In this document: positions 1-7,253 of the stretch, in pieces
How the letters are laid out: every line of letters starts with the position of its first letter
How positions within the stretch are numbered: position 1 is the first letter of the stretch
Assembly (NCBI GenBank): GCA_002348905.1
Contig: DEBW01000082.1
Span: forward strand, 7,848 to 22,044
Direction: 5' to 3'
Source: Ruminococcus flavefaciens
GTDB lineage: Bacteria > Bacillota > Clostridia > Oscillospirales > Ruminococcaceae
DNA length: 14,197 nt
Translations under genes and position numbers: made by a program
The notes under the pieces: model-generated
What the model saw: only the letters and a program-made list of their open reading frames with translations
The model's database searches: none
What the model was told of the DNA's origin: nothing

Positions 1-69
1 TGCCAGACATCCTGCCAGTCTGCTTGCAAGACTTCCTGCACAGTTGCTAACCAGAAGTGCGAGAGATAA
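1..69 (+). CDS. scfA: SCIFF (ranthipeptide) precursor peptide, C-terminal part
   Basis: Frame 1 from the window edge reads 22 residues and then TAA at 67-69. The start lies outside the window. Cysteines fall at visible residues 1, 5, 9, 13 and 20, with the pattern CxxxCxxxCxxxC-x6-C and the tail TVANQKCER. This matches the conserved core of the SCIFF family (six cysteines in forty-five residues), a precursor peptide found across Clostridia. The sixth cysteine and the leader would lie upstream. In characterised SCIFF peptides a radical-SAM enzyme joins Cys thiols to other residues as thioethers, giving a ranthipeptide. The matching maturase begins 92 bp downstream, which strongly supports the call. 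Too short for most gene callers and truncated here. Confidence 0.9.
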   Translation, partial: CQTSCQSACKTSCTVANQKCER

Positions 70-95
70 GCTAACGGTTCAGCATTCTTAACGAT

Positions 96-128
96 GAGGC
101 AGTATTTTTATGCTGCCTCGAATTTTTT
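96..128 (+). terminator. Intrinsic terminator/attenuator between SCIFF precursor and maturase
   Basis: GAGGCAG (96-102) pairs with CTGCCTC (113-119), extended by a U-G and an A-U pair, around a T-rich loop. A run of six T follows at 123-128. It lies between the precursor stop and the maturase ribosome binding site. It probably ends most transcripts after the short peptide gene while some read through into scfB, so substrate would exceed enzyme. The hairpin and T-tract are seen; partial read-through is inferred. Confidence 0.75.
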
Positions 129-161
129 ATCCGGTTATGGTATTGGAAGGAAGTATATATT

Positions 162-1529
162 ATGATACATAAATATAAGCTGAACGGATTCAACATCGTT
201 CTTGATGTAAACAGCGGCGGAGTTCATATCGTTGACGAGCTTACTTACGATCTCCTCGACAACGTTGAGCCGCCTTTTGAGGAAAAATGTCCTGCAAAGG
301 TAGTCGAAAAGCTCTCACGCTCCTACACTCCTGAGGATATCGAGTCATGTTATCAGGAGATCGTCGAGCTTTACAATGACAAGATACTTTTCTCCGAGGA
401 CGATTACGAGAAGTACGCCAAGTACTCCGTAGCTTCACCTGTTAAAGCTATGTGCCTTAATATCGCTCACGACTGCCAGCTCAGATGCAAGTACTGCTTC
501 GCTTCCACAGGCGATTTCGGCAAGGGAAGAAAGCTCATGTCCTTCGAGACAGGCAAACACGCTATCGACTTCCTGCTCGAAAATTCCGGCGACCGTCCGA
601 ACCTCGAACTCGATTTCTTCGGCGGCGAACCTCTCATGAATTTCAATGTCGTAAAGCAGGTAGTAGAGTACGCACGTTCCCGTGAAAAGGAATACAACAA
701 GAAATTCCGCTTCACTATCACTACTAACGGTCTGCTCCTCGACGATGACAAGATAGACTTCATCAACAGGGAAATGTCCAACGTTGTTCTCTCTATCGAC
801 GGACGCAAGGAAGTCAATGACTATTTCCGTGTACTCCCTAACGGTCAGGGATGCTACGATATCATCATGCCTAAGTACAAGAAGCTCGTTGAGGGCAGAG
901 GCGACAAGGAGTACTACGTAAGAGGTACTTTCACAAAGAAGAACCTCGACTTCTCCAACGACGTTTTCGCTCTCTATGATGCCGGCTTCGACCAGATCTC
1001 CGTTGAGCCTGTTGTCGGCGATTCCGACGAGTACGCTCTCACTGAAAAGGAGCTTCCGGCTGTATTCAAGGAGTACGAAGTCCTCGCCAAGAAGATCATC
1101 GACAACGAGAAAAACGGTAAGAAGTTCAACTTCTTCCACTTCATGCTCGACCTCGATCAGGGACCGTGCGCTATCAAGAGACTCCGTGGCTGCGGATGCG
1201 GCAATGACTACGTTGCTATCACTCCTGACGGCGATATCTTCCCATGTCACCAGTTCGTAGGCATCGACGAGTACAAAATGGGCAACATCGACGAGGGTAC
1301 TTTCAATCAGGAAATGAAGGCTGATTTCGCTCAGGCTCACGTTTACTCAAAGCCTGAATGCCGCAAGTGCTGGGCTAAGTTCTATTGCAGCGGCGGATGC
1401 AATGCAAACAACTACCAGTATATGGGCGATATCCGTACCGCTCACAAGCTCTCATGTCAGCTCGAAAAGAAGCGCCTTGAATGTGCTATCATGATGAAGG
1501 CTGTCCGTACTTTCGGAGAGCAGGAATAA
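162..1529 (+). CDS. scfB: SCIFF radical-SAM maturase (thioether-forming, SPASM type)
   Basis: A 455-residue radical-SAM peptide maturase that should install Cys thioether crosslinks in the SCIFF precursor encoded just upstream. Residues 1-90 resemble the precursor-binding (RRE-like) region of this family, including VHIVDELTYDLLD. The radical-SAM cluster motif CxxxCxxC is C105, C109 and C112, followed by FFGGEP (152-157) and TITTNG (185-190). The C-terminal SPASM region is rich in cysteines that would bind auxiliary Fe-S clusters: C336, C344, C346, C362, C400, C403, C409, C413 and C432. The start is ATG with GGAAGGAAG at 145-153, 8 nt upstream. Length and layout are normal for the family and no key residue is missing. 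No exporter or peptidase gene follows; transcription ends at the next hairpin. The final product and its role are not visible in the sequence; ranthipeptides have been linked to quorum sensing in some clostridia. Confidence 0.93.
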   Translation: MIHKYKLNGFNIVLDVNSGGVHIVDELTYDLLDNVEPPFEEKCPAKVVEKLSRSYTPEDIESCYQEIVELYNDKILFSEDDYEKYAKYSVASPVKAMCLNIAHDCQLRCKYCFASTGDFGKGRKLMSFETGKHAIDFLLENSGDRPNLELDFFGGEPLMNFNVVKQVVEYARSREKEYNKKFRFTITTNGLLLDDDKIDFINREMSNVVLSIDGRKEVNDYFRVLPNGQGCYDIIMPKYKKLVEGRGDKEYYVRGTFTKKNLDFSNDVFALYDAGFDQISVEPVVGDSDEYALTEKELPAVFKEYEVLAKKIIDNEKNGKKFNFFHFMLDLDQGPCAIKRLRGCGCGNDYVAITPDGDIFPCHQFVGIDEYKMGNIDEGTFNQEMKADFAQAHVYSKPECRKCWAKFYCSGGCNANNYQYMGDIRTAHKLSCQLEKKRLECAIMMKAVRTFGEQE

Positions 1530-1540
1530 TACGCATAATT

Positions 1541-1568
1541 AAAGCCTGAGATTTTTTCTCAGGCTTTT
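1541..1568 (+). terminator. Terminator after scfB
   Basis: AAGCCTGAG (1542-1550) and CTCAGGCTT (1558-1566) form a perfect stem, extended by A1551-T1557, around a T-rich loop; the T-run ends at 1568. It begins 12 nt after the scfB stop. The other strand has only a weak T-tract, so it may also help end recQ transcripts arriving from the right. Confidence 0.85.
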
Positions 1569-1603
1569 GATTATCGAAAAACTTAAAATTTAATCAGAAA
1601 ATT

Positions 1604-1680
1604 GCGGGCGACGGAACGTCGCCCCTACACAAGCAAACGTAAAACAGCTGAATTGTAGGGGCGGCGTTTCGCCGCCCGTG
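1604..1680. repeat. Two-hairpin palindromic intergenic repeat
   Basis: Two GC-rich hairpins lie in inverted orientation. GGGCGACG (1606-1613) pairs with CGTCGCCC (1617-1624), and GGGCGGCG (1659-1666) pairs with CGCCGCCC (1670-1677). Each is flanked on the inside by CTACA or TGTAG, so the whole unit is also a long imperfect inverted repeat of about 75 bp. The GC content stands out sharply from the AT-rich spacer. It resembles a dispersed palindromic element or small MITE; no coding capacity. It lies between convergent scfB and recQ and could hinder read-through from both sides. Confidence 0.7.
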
Positions 1681-1736
1681 CTTATGTAAATACAAAATTG
1701 GCTTTTTTGCTTTGTATACGCAGCTTAATAACAGTT

Positions 1737-3803
1737 TCATGCAATGATGCCCATTTTTCTTAGTCTTGACCTTATCGCACCACTGGTACGTTTATGTACC
1801 TTTGCGATATCAGCTATGGACATACCTTTTGAAAACTCCTCAGAGAGCTGCCTTTCCTCGTCGTCAGTCCATACCTTCGGAGCTTGATTCCGCTGACCGA
1901 CTGCCATTTCACGCAAGCTGTCGAGCTGTTTCTGCATACTGCTCACTTCTCCGTCCGGAGCTTTCTCCTCATCGGGATTTGAAGCTATATGCTCACGTAT
2001 GAGCCGGCAGAACTCCTCGCCGTACATCTCAGCCTTGCGCTTGCCTACGCCTGATACCGTGAGAAACTGTGCTGTATTTACAGGACGTATCCTGCACATA
2101 TCCCTGAGAGCAGCGTCCGAGAACACGATATACGCCGGTACATGAGCCTCTGCCGCAAGTTTGCCTCTGAGACTGCGAAGCTCTGAAAACAGCGGACTTT
2201 CCGCATAAAAGCTGTCGTCTTCACGTTTTTTGCCAAGCGGAGTTTTCTCCTTTGGCAGATTCATTTTTACAGGTATGCGCTCCTTGACTATCTTAGGTGA
2301 GAGCGCTGTTAGTTTCAGTACCGGATAATCGTCCTCGCTGAGCGCAAGATAACCTCCGGCTATGAGGTAGTCTATCTCTGAGCGTATGCGCCTTGCGGAT
2401 ACATCGCTCATGATACCGTATGTCGAGAGCTTGTCAAATCCGAGCGAGAAAAGCTTTTCATTTTTGCTTCCTCTGAGTATGTCAACTATCATACCCTTGC
2501 CGAAGTAATTGCCCTTCTGTCTGACACGATAAACGCACGATACTATCTTCTGAGCATCAATAGTGATATCAGTTTCCTCGAAACCGTTTGCGCAGCTTGA
2601 ACAGTTTCCGCAGTAATTCGGAGCTTTTTCGCCGAAATATCCAAGTATATACTCCCTTAGACAGCCTGTTGTGGTGGAGTAGAATGTCATCTCTTTAAGG
2701 CGCTGACGGTCACGTTCAAGCATTATCTCCTTCTCCTCGTCTGAGAGGTCAGGATTCTCCTCACGGCTCTTTTCGATAATGAAATTGTTTGTGCGGACAT
2801 CTCCTCCGCTGTAGAGGAGTATGCACTGCGCCGGACTTCCGTCACGACCGGCTCTTCCGGCTTCCTGATAGTAGCTTTCGATATTCTTTGGCATATTGTA
2901 GTGTATCACGAAAGAAACGTCCGACTTGTCGATGCCCATGCCGAAAGCATTTGTAGCGACGATTATCCGCTTGCGGTCATATATGAAGTCGTCCTGATTC
3001 TGCCGTCTTTCCTCGTCAGTAAGACCTGCGTGATAGCGTGTGGCAGAGAAGCCGTCATTGTTCAGCTTTTCGCATACTTCCTCAACGTTTTTGCGTGATA
3101 TGCAGTATATAACTCCGCATTTGTCACCGAAGCTGTCAAGCAGCTGTCGCAGAGCAGTATACTTGTTTGAAGGCTGCATTACCGAGAAATAGAGATTTTT
3201 CCGGTCAAATCCGGTGGTTATGCTGAACGGGGAATCAAGTCCGAGTATGCGTATGATATCCTCTTTTACGTCGCCTGTAGCAGTAGCTGTAAATGCGCTT
3301 ATTATCGGTCTGTACGGCAGACTGTTTATGAAGCCGGAGATATGCAGATAGCTCGGACGGAAGTCCTGTCCCCACTGTGAAACGCAGTGTGCCTCGTCAA
3401 CAGTGACCATTGATATCTCCACTGAGGATATGAGCCTTTGCATCTCCTGAGTTTCAAGTCGCTCCGGAGCGACATATAACAGCTTGTATTCTCCACGGCA
3501 GGCACGGTATACTGTATCAGAATATTCCTCCGGCGTAAGGGAGCTGTTTATGCAGGCGGCGCTTACTCCGGCAGATACAAGGGAGCTTACCTGATCTTTC
3601 ATAAGCGATATCAGCGGAGAAACTACAACTGTAACTCCTCTCAGCATAAGAGCAGGTACCTGATAACACAGCGATTTTCCTGCGCCGGTCGGCATTATAC
3701 CGAGTACGTCACGTCCGGCGAGGATATTGTCTATGATATCAGCCTGACCATTGCGGAACTGGCTGTGTCCGAAGTACTCTTTGAGGACTGTTAGCTTATC
3801 CAT
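1737..3803 (-). CDS. recQ: ATP-dependent DNA helicase RecQ
   Basis: A 688-residue superfamily 2, 3'-to-5' DNA helicase for recombination and replication-fork repair. Visible motifs are Walker A TGAGKS (39-44), DEAH (136-139), the RecQ aromatic loop QWGQDFRP (143-150), TATATG (172-177) and motif VI QEAGRAGRDG (313-322). The RecQ zinc site is C381, C398, C401 and C404, followed by a winged-helix region (about 410-510) and an HRDC domain (about 535-610). An extra tail at 645-688 looks like a helix-turn-helix (DDEERQLSEEF ... SIADIAKVHKRTSGAIRSR). The start is ATG with AAAGGAG about 10 nt upstream. Its first 8 nt overlap the end of the transporter gene, so the two are probably translated in a coupled way. 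All helicase motifs are intact and the protein should be active. Confidence 0.96.
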   Translation of the reverse strand: MDKLTVLKEYFGHSQFRNGQADIIDNILAGRDVLGIMPTGAGKSLCYQVPALMLRGVTVVVSPLISLMKDQVSSLVSAGVSAACINSSLTPEEYSDTVYRACRGEYKLLYVAPERLETQEMQRLISSVEISMVTVDEAHCVSQWGQDFRPSYLHISGFINSLPYRPIISAFTATATGDVKEDIIRILGLDSPFSITTGFDRKNLYFSVMQPSNKYTALRQLLDSFGDKCGVIYCISRKNVEEVCEKLNNDGFSATRYHAGLTDEERRQNQDDFIYDRKRIIVATNAFGMGIDKSDVSFVIHYNMPKNIESYYQEAGRAGRDGSPAQCILLYSGGDVRTNNFIIEKSREENPDLSDEEKEIMLERDRQRLKEMTFYSTTTGCLREYILGYFGEKAPNYCGNCSSCANGFEETDITIDAQKIVSCVYRVRQKGNYFGKGMIVDILRGSKNEKLFSLGFDKLSTYGIMSDVSARRIRSEIDYLIAGGYLALSEDDYPVLKLTALSPKIVKERIPVKMNLPKEKTPLGKKREDDSFYAESPLFSELRSLRGKLAAEAHVPAYIVFSDAALRDMCRIRPVNTAQFLTVSGVGKRKAEMYGEEFCRLIREHIASNPDEEKAPDGEVSSMQKQLDSLREMAVGQRNQAPKVWTDDEERQLSEEFSKGMSIADIAKVHKRTSGAIRSRLRKMGIIA

Positions 3804-4743
3804 TTTTCACTTTCTCCTTTGATGTGCTGATACTGTTTACAGTGATTATACCGGCTGCAACGAGCAGAAGTGCGGTGACAGTCTTTACAGCTCCGGCAGG
3901 TGACTTCTCAGAGAGGAGCAAAGCCGAGAGTATTACTCCGAAAACAGGATTCATGAAGCCGAATACCGACACGGACGATACCGGATTATATTTCAGGAGC
4001 AGGCTCCAGAGCGAGAAAGCTGCCGCAGATATGAATGCGAGATACAACAGCATAGCAATGCCGCTGATACCAGCACTCCCCAGTTTTCCGCCGGATATCA
4101 GACCTGAAAGCATCATGGCTGAACCTCCGAGGATGAACTGCCAGCTGCTCAGCATAACAGGATCAGAATCTTTCGAGAATCGCTTTGTGACTGACGCTGA
4201 AAAGGCATACGACAGCGCAGACAGGAACACCATTCCCTCTCCCCTGAAACTCAGGCTGAGGTCACTGTTACCGGTGAGATTTATGAGGATAACTCCTGCA
4301 AAACCGAGTATACATCCCGCTATCTTGCGGATAGTGAGCTTCTCAGTACGGAATATCAGCGCTGAGACAAGTATTGACATGAAAACGTTGGACGCAGTTA
4401 TTATTGAGCTTTTCATGCCGGTGGTATGTGAAAGACCAATGTAGAAAAATGTGTACTGGAGCACAGTCTGAAACAGCGAAAGTATGCATACTCTCGGTAT
4501 CTCGTGCTTTTTGGGTATAAGCGGACGCTTTTCAGCGATGCTTCCGGCTGAAGCCGCCATTATTCCGGCGAGCAGGAAACGTGTTCCTGCAAATAGTATC
4601 TGAGACTGTGTGCTGTCAGAGGGTATCTCAAAGAGCCTGTAGCCTATCTTTATGCAGGGAAATGCGCTTCCCCAGAGCAGACAGCATATCAGAGTAAAAA
4701 TTATAACAACAGTTTTCCGTGTAAAAAATTCAGACTTTTCCAT
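3796..4743 (-). CDS. EamA/DMT-family membrane transporter
   Basis: A 315-residue integral membrane protein of the drug/metabolite transporter superfamily. It shows the usual duplicated five-plus-five helix layout. The first half opens with IIFTLICCLLWGSAFPCIK (14-32), carrying the WGSAF signature; the second half has FMNPVFGVILSALLLSE (263-279), the typical penultimate EamA helix followed by a short acidic end. Members export or import small metabolites such as amino acids and their analogues; the substrate cannot be told from sequence. The start is ATG with AAGGAG at 4754-4749, 5 nt upstream. It is the first gene of a two-gene operon with recQ and ends in ATGGATAA, where the recQ ATG overlaps its stop. 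A functional link to recQ is not obvious; the pairing may only be shared transcription. Confidence 0.9.
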   Translation of the reverse strand: MEKSEFFTRKTVVIIFTLICCLLWGSAFPCIKIGYRLFEIPSDSTQSQILFAGTRFLLAGIMAASAGSIAEKRPLIPKKHEIPRVCILSLFQTVLQYTFFYIGLSHTTGMKSSIITASNVFMSILVSALIFRTEKLTIRKIAGCILGFAGVILINLTGNSDLSLSFRGEGMVFLSALSYAFSASVTKRFSKDSDPVMLSSWQFILGGSAMMLSGLISGGKLGSAGISGIAMLLYLAFISAAAFSLWSLLLKYNPVSSVSVFGFMNPVFGVILSALLLSEKSPAGAVKTVTALLLVAAGIITVNSISTSKEKVKNG

Positions 4744-4776
4744 TATATCTCCTTAAAAATCAAAGTATTACAATTA

Positions 4777-4805
4777 ATTATAGCACTGGTTCTGCAAAAA
4801 TGCAA
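4777..4805 (-). promoter_or_regulatory. Extended -10 promoter of the transporter-recQ operon
   Basis: Minus strand: TGCTATAAT, with a perfect TATAAT at 4782-4777 and a TG one base before it. A weak -35 TTGCAT (4805-4800) lies 17 nt upstream. Transcription would begin near 4770 and the ATG is at 4743. Confidence 0.7.
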
Positions 4806-4868
4806 ACAGTTTTCAGCATTTGGAGTATGGTCATTGTTGAAAATCCGTCCTTTTTAATTATAATTCGC

Positions 4869-4897
4869 TTTACAATAACAAGAAAAAGTGGTATACT
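4869..4897 (+). promoter_or_regulatory. Sigma-A promoter of the membrane protein-comM-rodA operon
   Basis: TTTACA (4869-4874), a 17-nt spacer, then TATACT (4892-4897) with TG at 4889-4890 as an extended -10. It sits back to back with the minus-strand promoter at 4777-4805. The ribosome binding site AAAGGAG lies at 4923-4929. Confidence 0.8.
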
Positions 4898-4939
4898 AAT
4901 TGTGTGTTATATGATGACGTATAAAGGAGTGAGATAGTT

Positions 4940-5692
4940 CTGAAACTAAAAGAAAATCCCGACCTTCTTGAAAGACCTGAGCACGGACATTATGCCGCCT
5001 GTGCTGCAAGAAAAAAATCTATCGAGGACTTGTCAAGAAATATATTTGTATACTGCTGCGGAGCATCACTGATACTGATATTCTTCACGTATCTCGGTGT
5101 ACCTATAGCCGGAGTATCGTGGATACCCTCTCTTTTCGGCGATCCTTTCACGATAGGTCATCTCTTTTCTCAGACCATCGAGCTTATCGCTTTTGCCTTC
5201 CTTTCATTCATAGGCTACGGCAAAAGGAAAATATTTCACTTGATAATATTCCTGATATTCGTGGTAACCCTTATAGCCTGTATGTTTGACGGAAGCTGTA
5301 TAGATGTATTCACCTTTGCGATAAGCGCTGTCGGAATAATACTTACTTTCCCGTGTTTCAGAGAGTATGCCGACTATATCCAGCTTACAAATACAGAGGG
5401 CTGGCCTCATTTCAGCAAACACCTCGCAGAGGCTGAGGAACATCCTACATTTTCCACAAGATATATATCTGAATACTACACGGCTCACGAAGATAAGATC
5501 ATCCCTCCTGAGGGAAGTGTGCCTGAACCTGAACCAACGGAGCCAATTTCCTTTGAGATGCCGGATATATCTCCGATAATAAAGGAAATGCCGCCATTGG
5601 AAACTATATGCCGCTCTGAGCCTGAATTGCCTGACGAGAGCTTTTTCGAGCCGGACTGCGGTCTTTCTGACGAAATATACACCATGCAGTAG
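4940..5692 (+). CDS. Unknown membrane protein with acidic Pro-rich tail; probable CTG start
   Basis: Not recognised as a named family. An in-frame TAA at 4922-4924 limits the 5' end. Between it and TTG 5030 there is no ATG, GTG or TTG. The only start at a fair distance from the strong AAAGGAG (4923-4929) is CTG 4940, 10 nt downstream, giving 250 residues; TTG 5030 has no ribosome binding site. The upstream stretch reads naturally as protein (KLKENPDLLERPEHGHYAAC). Four hydrophobic segments follow at about 35-57, 75-93, 98-115 and 121-138. The rest (140-250) is a cytosolic-looking tail rich in Pro and Glu, including PEPEPTEP. It opens a likely operon with comM, 11 nt upstream of the comM start. 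A cell-envelope or scaffold role beside RodA is only a guess. Confidence 0.72.
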   Translation: MKLKENPDLLERPEHGHYAACAARKKSIEDLSRNIFVYCCGASLILIFFTYLGVPIAGVSWIPSLFGDPFTIGHLFSQTIELIAFAFLSFIGYGKRKIFHLIIFLIFVVTLIACMFDGSCIDVFTFAISAVGIILTFPCFREYADYIQLTNTEGWPHFSKHLAEAEEHPTFSTRYISEYYTAHEDKIIPPEGSVPEPEPTEPISFEMPDISPIIKEMPPLETICRSEPELPDESFFEPDCGLSDEIYTMQ

Positions 5693-5703
5693 GAGGAATG
5701 CTC

Positions 5704-7230
5704 ATGTTTGCTAAAATTGCAAGTTTAGGACTTTCTGGTCTGAATGCTTTTCCGGTCGATGTCGAGATAGACCTAAGCCGTGGTCAGCCGCAGTTTGAGA
5801 TAGAAGGTCTTGCTGATACAGTAATAAGAGAGAGCCGTGACAGGATACGTACAGCTCTGAGAGCCTGCGGAATAAATTTTCCGGTAGCTTCTGTAGTAGT
5901 GAATCTTGCTCCGGCTGACACCAAGAAATGCGGTTCTGTGTACGATATGGCGATATTTATGGCTGTACTCCGTGTCACACGCATGATAGACGATACCCTT
6001 GAAGGATGTGCATTTCTGGGTGAACTTTCCCTTAACGGAGATATCCGCCGCATAAACGGTGTGCTTCCAATGGTCATGCTCGCCCGTGAAAAAGGTATGA
6101 AGTCAGTATTCTTACCGGCTGAGAACGCTCAGGAGGCTTCTGTTATCACCGGCATAGACATATACGCCGTAAAAAATGCAGAACAGCTCATACGTCATTT
6201 CCGTGGCGAAGAACTGCTGTCTCCGTGCGAACACTATATACCGCCGGAAACCGCATACAACGAAACTCTCGACTTTTCAGACGTAAAAGGTCAGTATTCA
6301 GCTAAATTTGCTCTTGAAATAGCCGCAGCCGGAGGTCACAATGCCCTGCTGATAGGCTCGCCGGGAAGCGGTAAAAGTATGCTTGCAAAGCGTATGCCTT
6401 CGATACTTCCTCCGCTCACCTTTGAGGAAGCTCTTGAAACAACAAAGATACATTCGATATCAGGACTTCTCACTCCCGAAAACCCGATAATAACCAAGCG
6501 TCCGTTCCGTTCTCCGCATCATACGATATCCTCAGCAGGACTTGCCGGAGGCGGTACGATACCTCACCCCGGAGAGATATCCCTCGCTCATAACGGTCTG
6601 CTCTTCCTCGATGAACTTGCTGAGTTCGACCGCCGTACCCTTGAGATAATGCGTCAGCCCTTAGAGGACGGTAAAGTTACTATCGCAAGAGCGTCAGGTA
6701 CGATATCCTATCCTTGTACGATAATGCTGATAGGTGCTATGAATCCATGTCCATGCGGATATTTCGGACATCCAAAGAGGAAATGCATATGCTCGAAAAA
6801 GAAAGTCGCAGCGTACCTCTCAAAGATCTCCGGTCCTTTGCTCGACAGATTTGACCTGCATATTGAAGCTGCTCCGGTCGAATTTTCCGACCTTTCATCT
6901 ACAAAACGTGAAGAATCATCGGCTGAGATAAGAAAGAGAGTAATTGCTGCAAGAGAGATACAGAAAGAACGCTTCAAGAATACTTCCATAACCTGCAACG
7001 CTCTCATAACTCCGGACAAGCTTCATGAAATGTGTCCTATGGATGAAAGCGCCGAAGCCGTAATGAAGGTCATTTTTGAAAAATTAGGTCTCAGCGCAAG
7101 AGCCTATGACAAGATAGTTAAGGTCGCACGTACTATAGCCGACCTCGGCGGAAGTGAGGTCATAAGCCGCCGTCATATCGGAGTCGCTGCACAGTACCGC
7201 AGTCTTGACCGCAAGTACTGGTACGAATAA
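5704..7230 (+). CDS. comM: ComM/YifB-type Mg-chelatase-like AAA+ ATPase
   Basis: A 508-residue AAA+ protein of the ComM/YifB family. In Vibrio cholerae, ComM is a hexameric branch-migration helicase that helps integrate DNA taken up by transformation. Many non-competent bacteria also keep it. Residues 18-170 form the N-terminal Lon-protease-like (ChlI) domain. Walker A is GSPGSGKS (218-225), Walker B LLFLDE (299-304), and an arginine motif lies in LLDRFD (379-384). A four-Cys site CPC...CIC (C349, C351, C361, C363) suggests bound zinc. The C-terminal Mg-chelatase domain has SARAYDKIVKVARTIADL. An earlier ATG at 5698 is only 1 nt from AGGAGG (5691-5696); ATG 5704 is 7 nt away and is preferred. 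All ATPase motifs are intact. The gene follows the membrane protein at 11 nt and precedes rodA at 23 nt. Confidence 0.93.
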   Translation: MFAKIASLGLSGLNAFPVDVEIDLSRGQPQFEIEGLADTVIRESRDRIRTALRACGINFPVASVVVNLAPADTKKCGSVYDMAIFMAVLRVTRMIDDTLEGCAFLGELSLNGDIRRINGVLPMVMLAREKGMKSVFLPAENAQEASVITGIDIYAVKNAEQLIRHFRGEELLSPCEHYIPPETAYNETLDFSDVKGQYSAKFALEIAAAGGHNALLIGSPGSGKSMLAKRMPSILPPLTFEEALETTKIHSISGLLTPENPIITKRPFRSPHHTISSAGLAGGGTIPHPGEISLAHNGLLFLDELAEFDRRTLEIMRQPLEDGKVTIARASGTISYPCTIMLIGAMNPCPCGYFGHPKRKCICSKKKVAAYLSKISGPLLDRFDLHIEAAPVEFSDLSSTKREESSAEIRKRVIAAREIQKERFKNTSITCNALITPDKLHEMCPMDESAEAVMKVIFEKLGLSARAYDKIVKVARTIADLGGSEVISRRHIGVAAQYRSLDRKYWYE

Positions 7231-7253
7231 GAAAGATAATAGGAAAGGTCACA

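Noticed and set aside
435..1340. Long open frame of 301 codons on the minus strand inside scfB
   Set aside because: It is antisense to an intact radical-SAM gene with all its motifs, has no recognisable domain and arises from the codon bias of scfB.
5030..5692. TTG 5030 as the start of the unknown membrane protein
   Set aside because: No ribosome binding site precedes it, while coding-like sequence and a strong AAAGGAG lie upstream in frame. It stays a fallback if CTG 4940 is not used.
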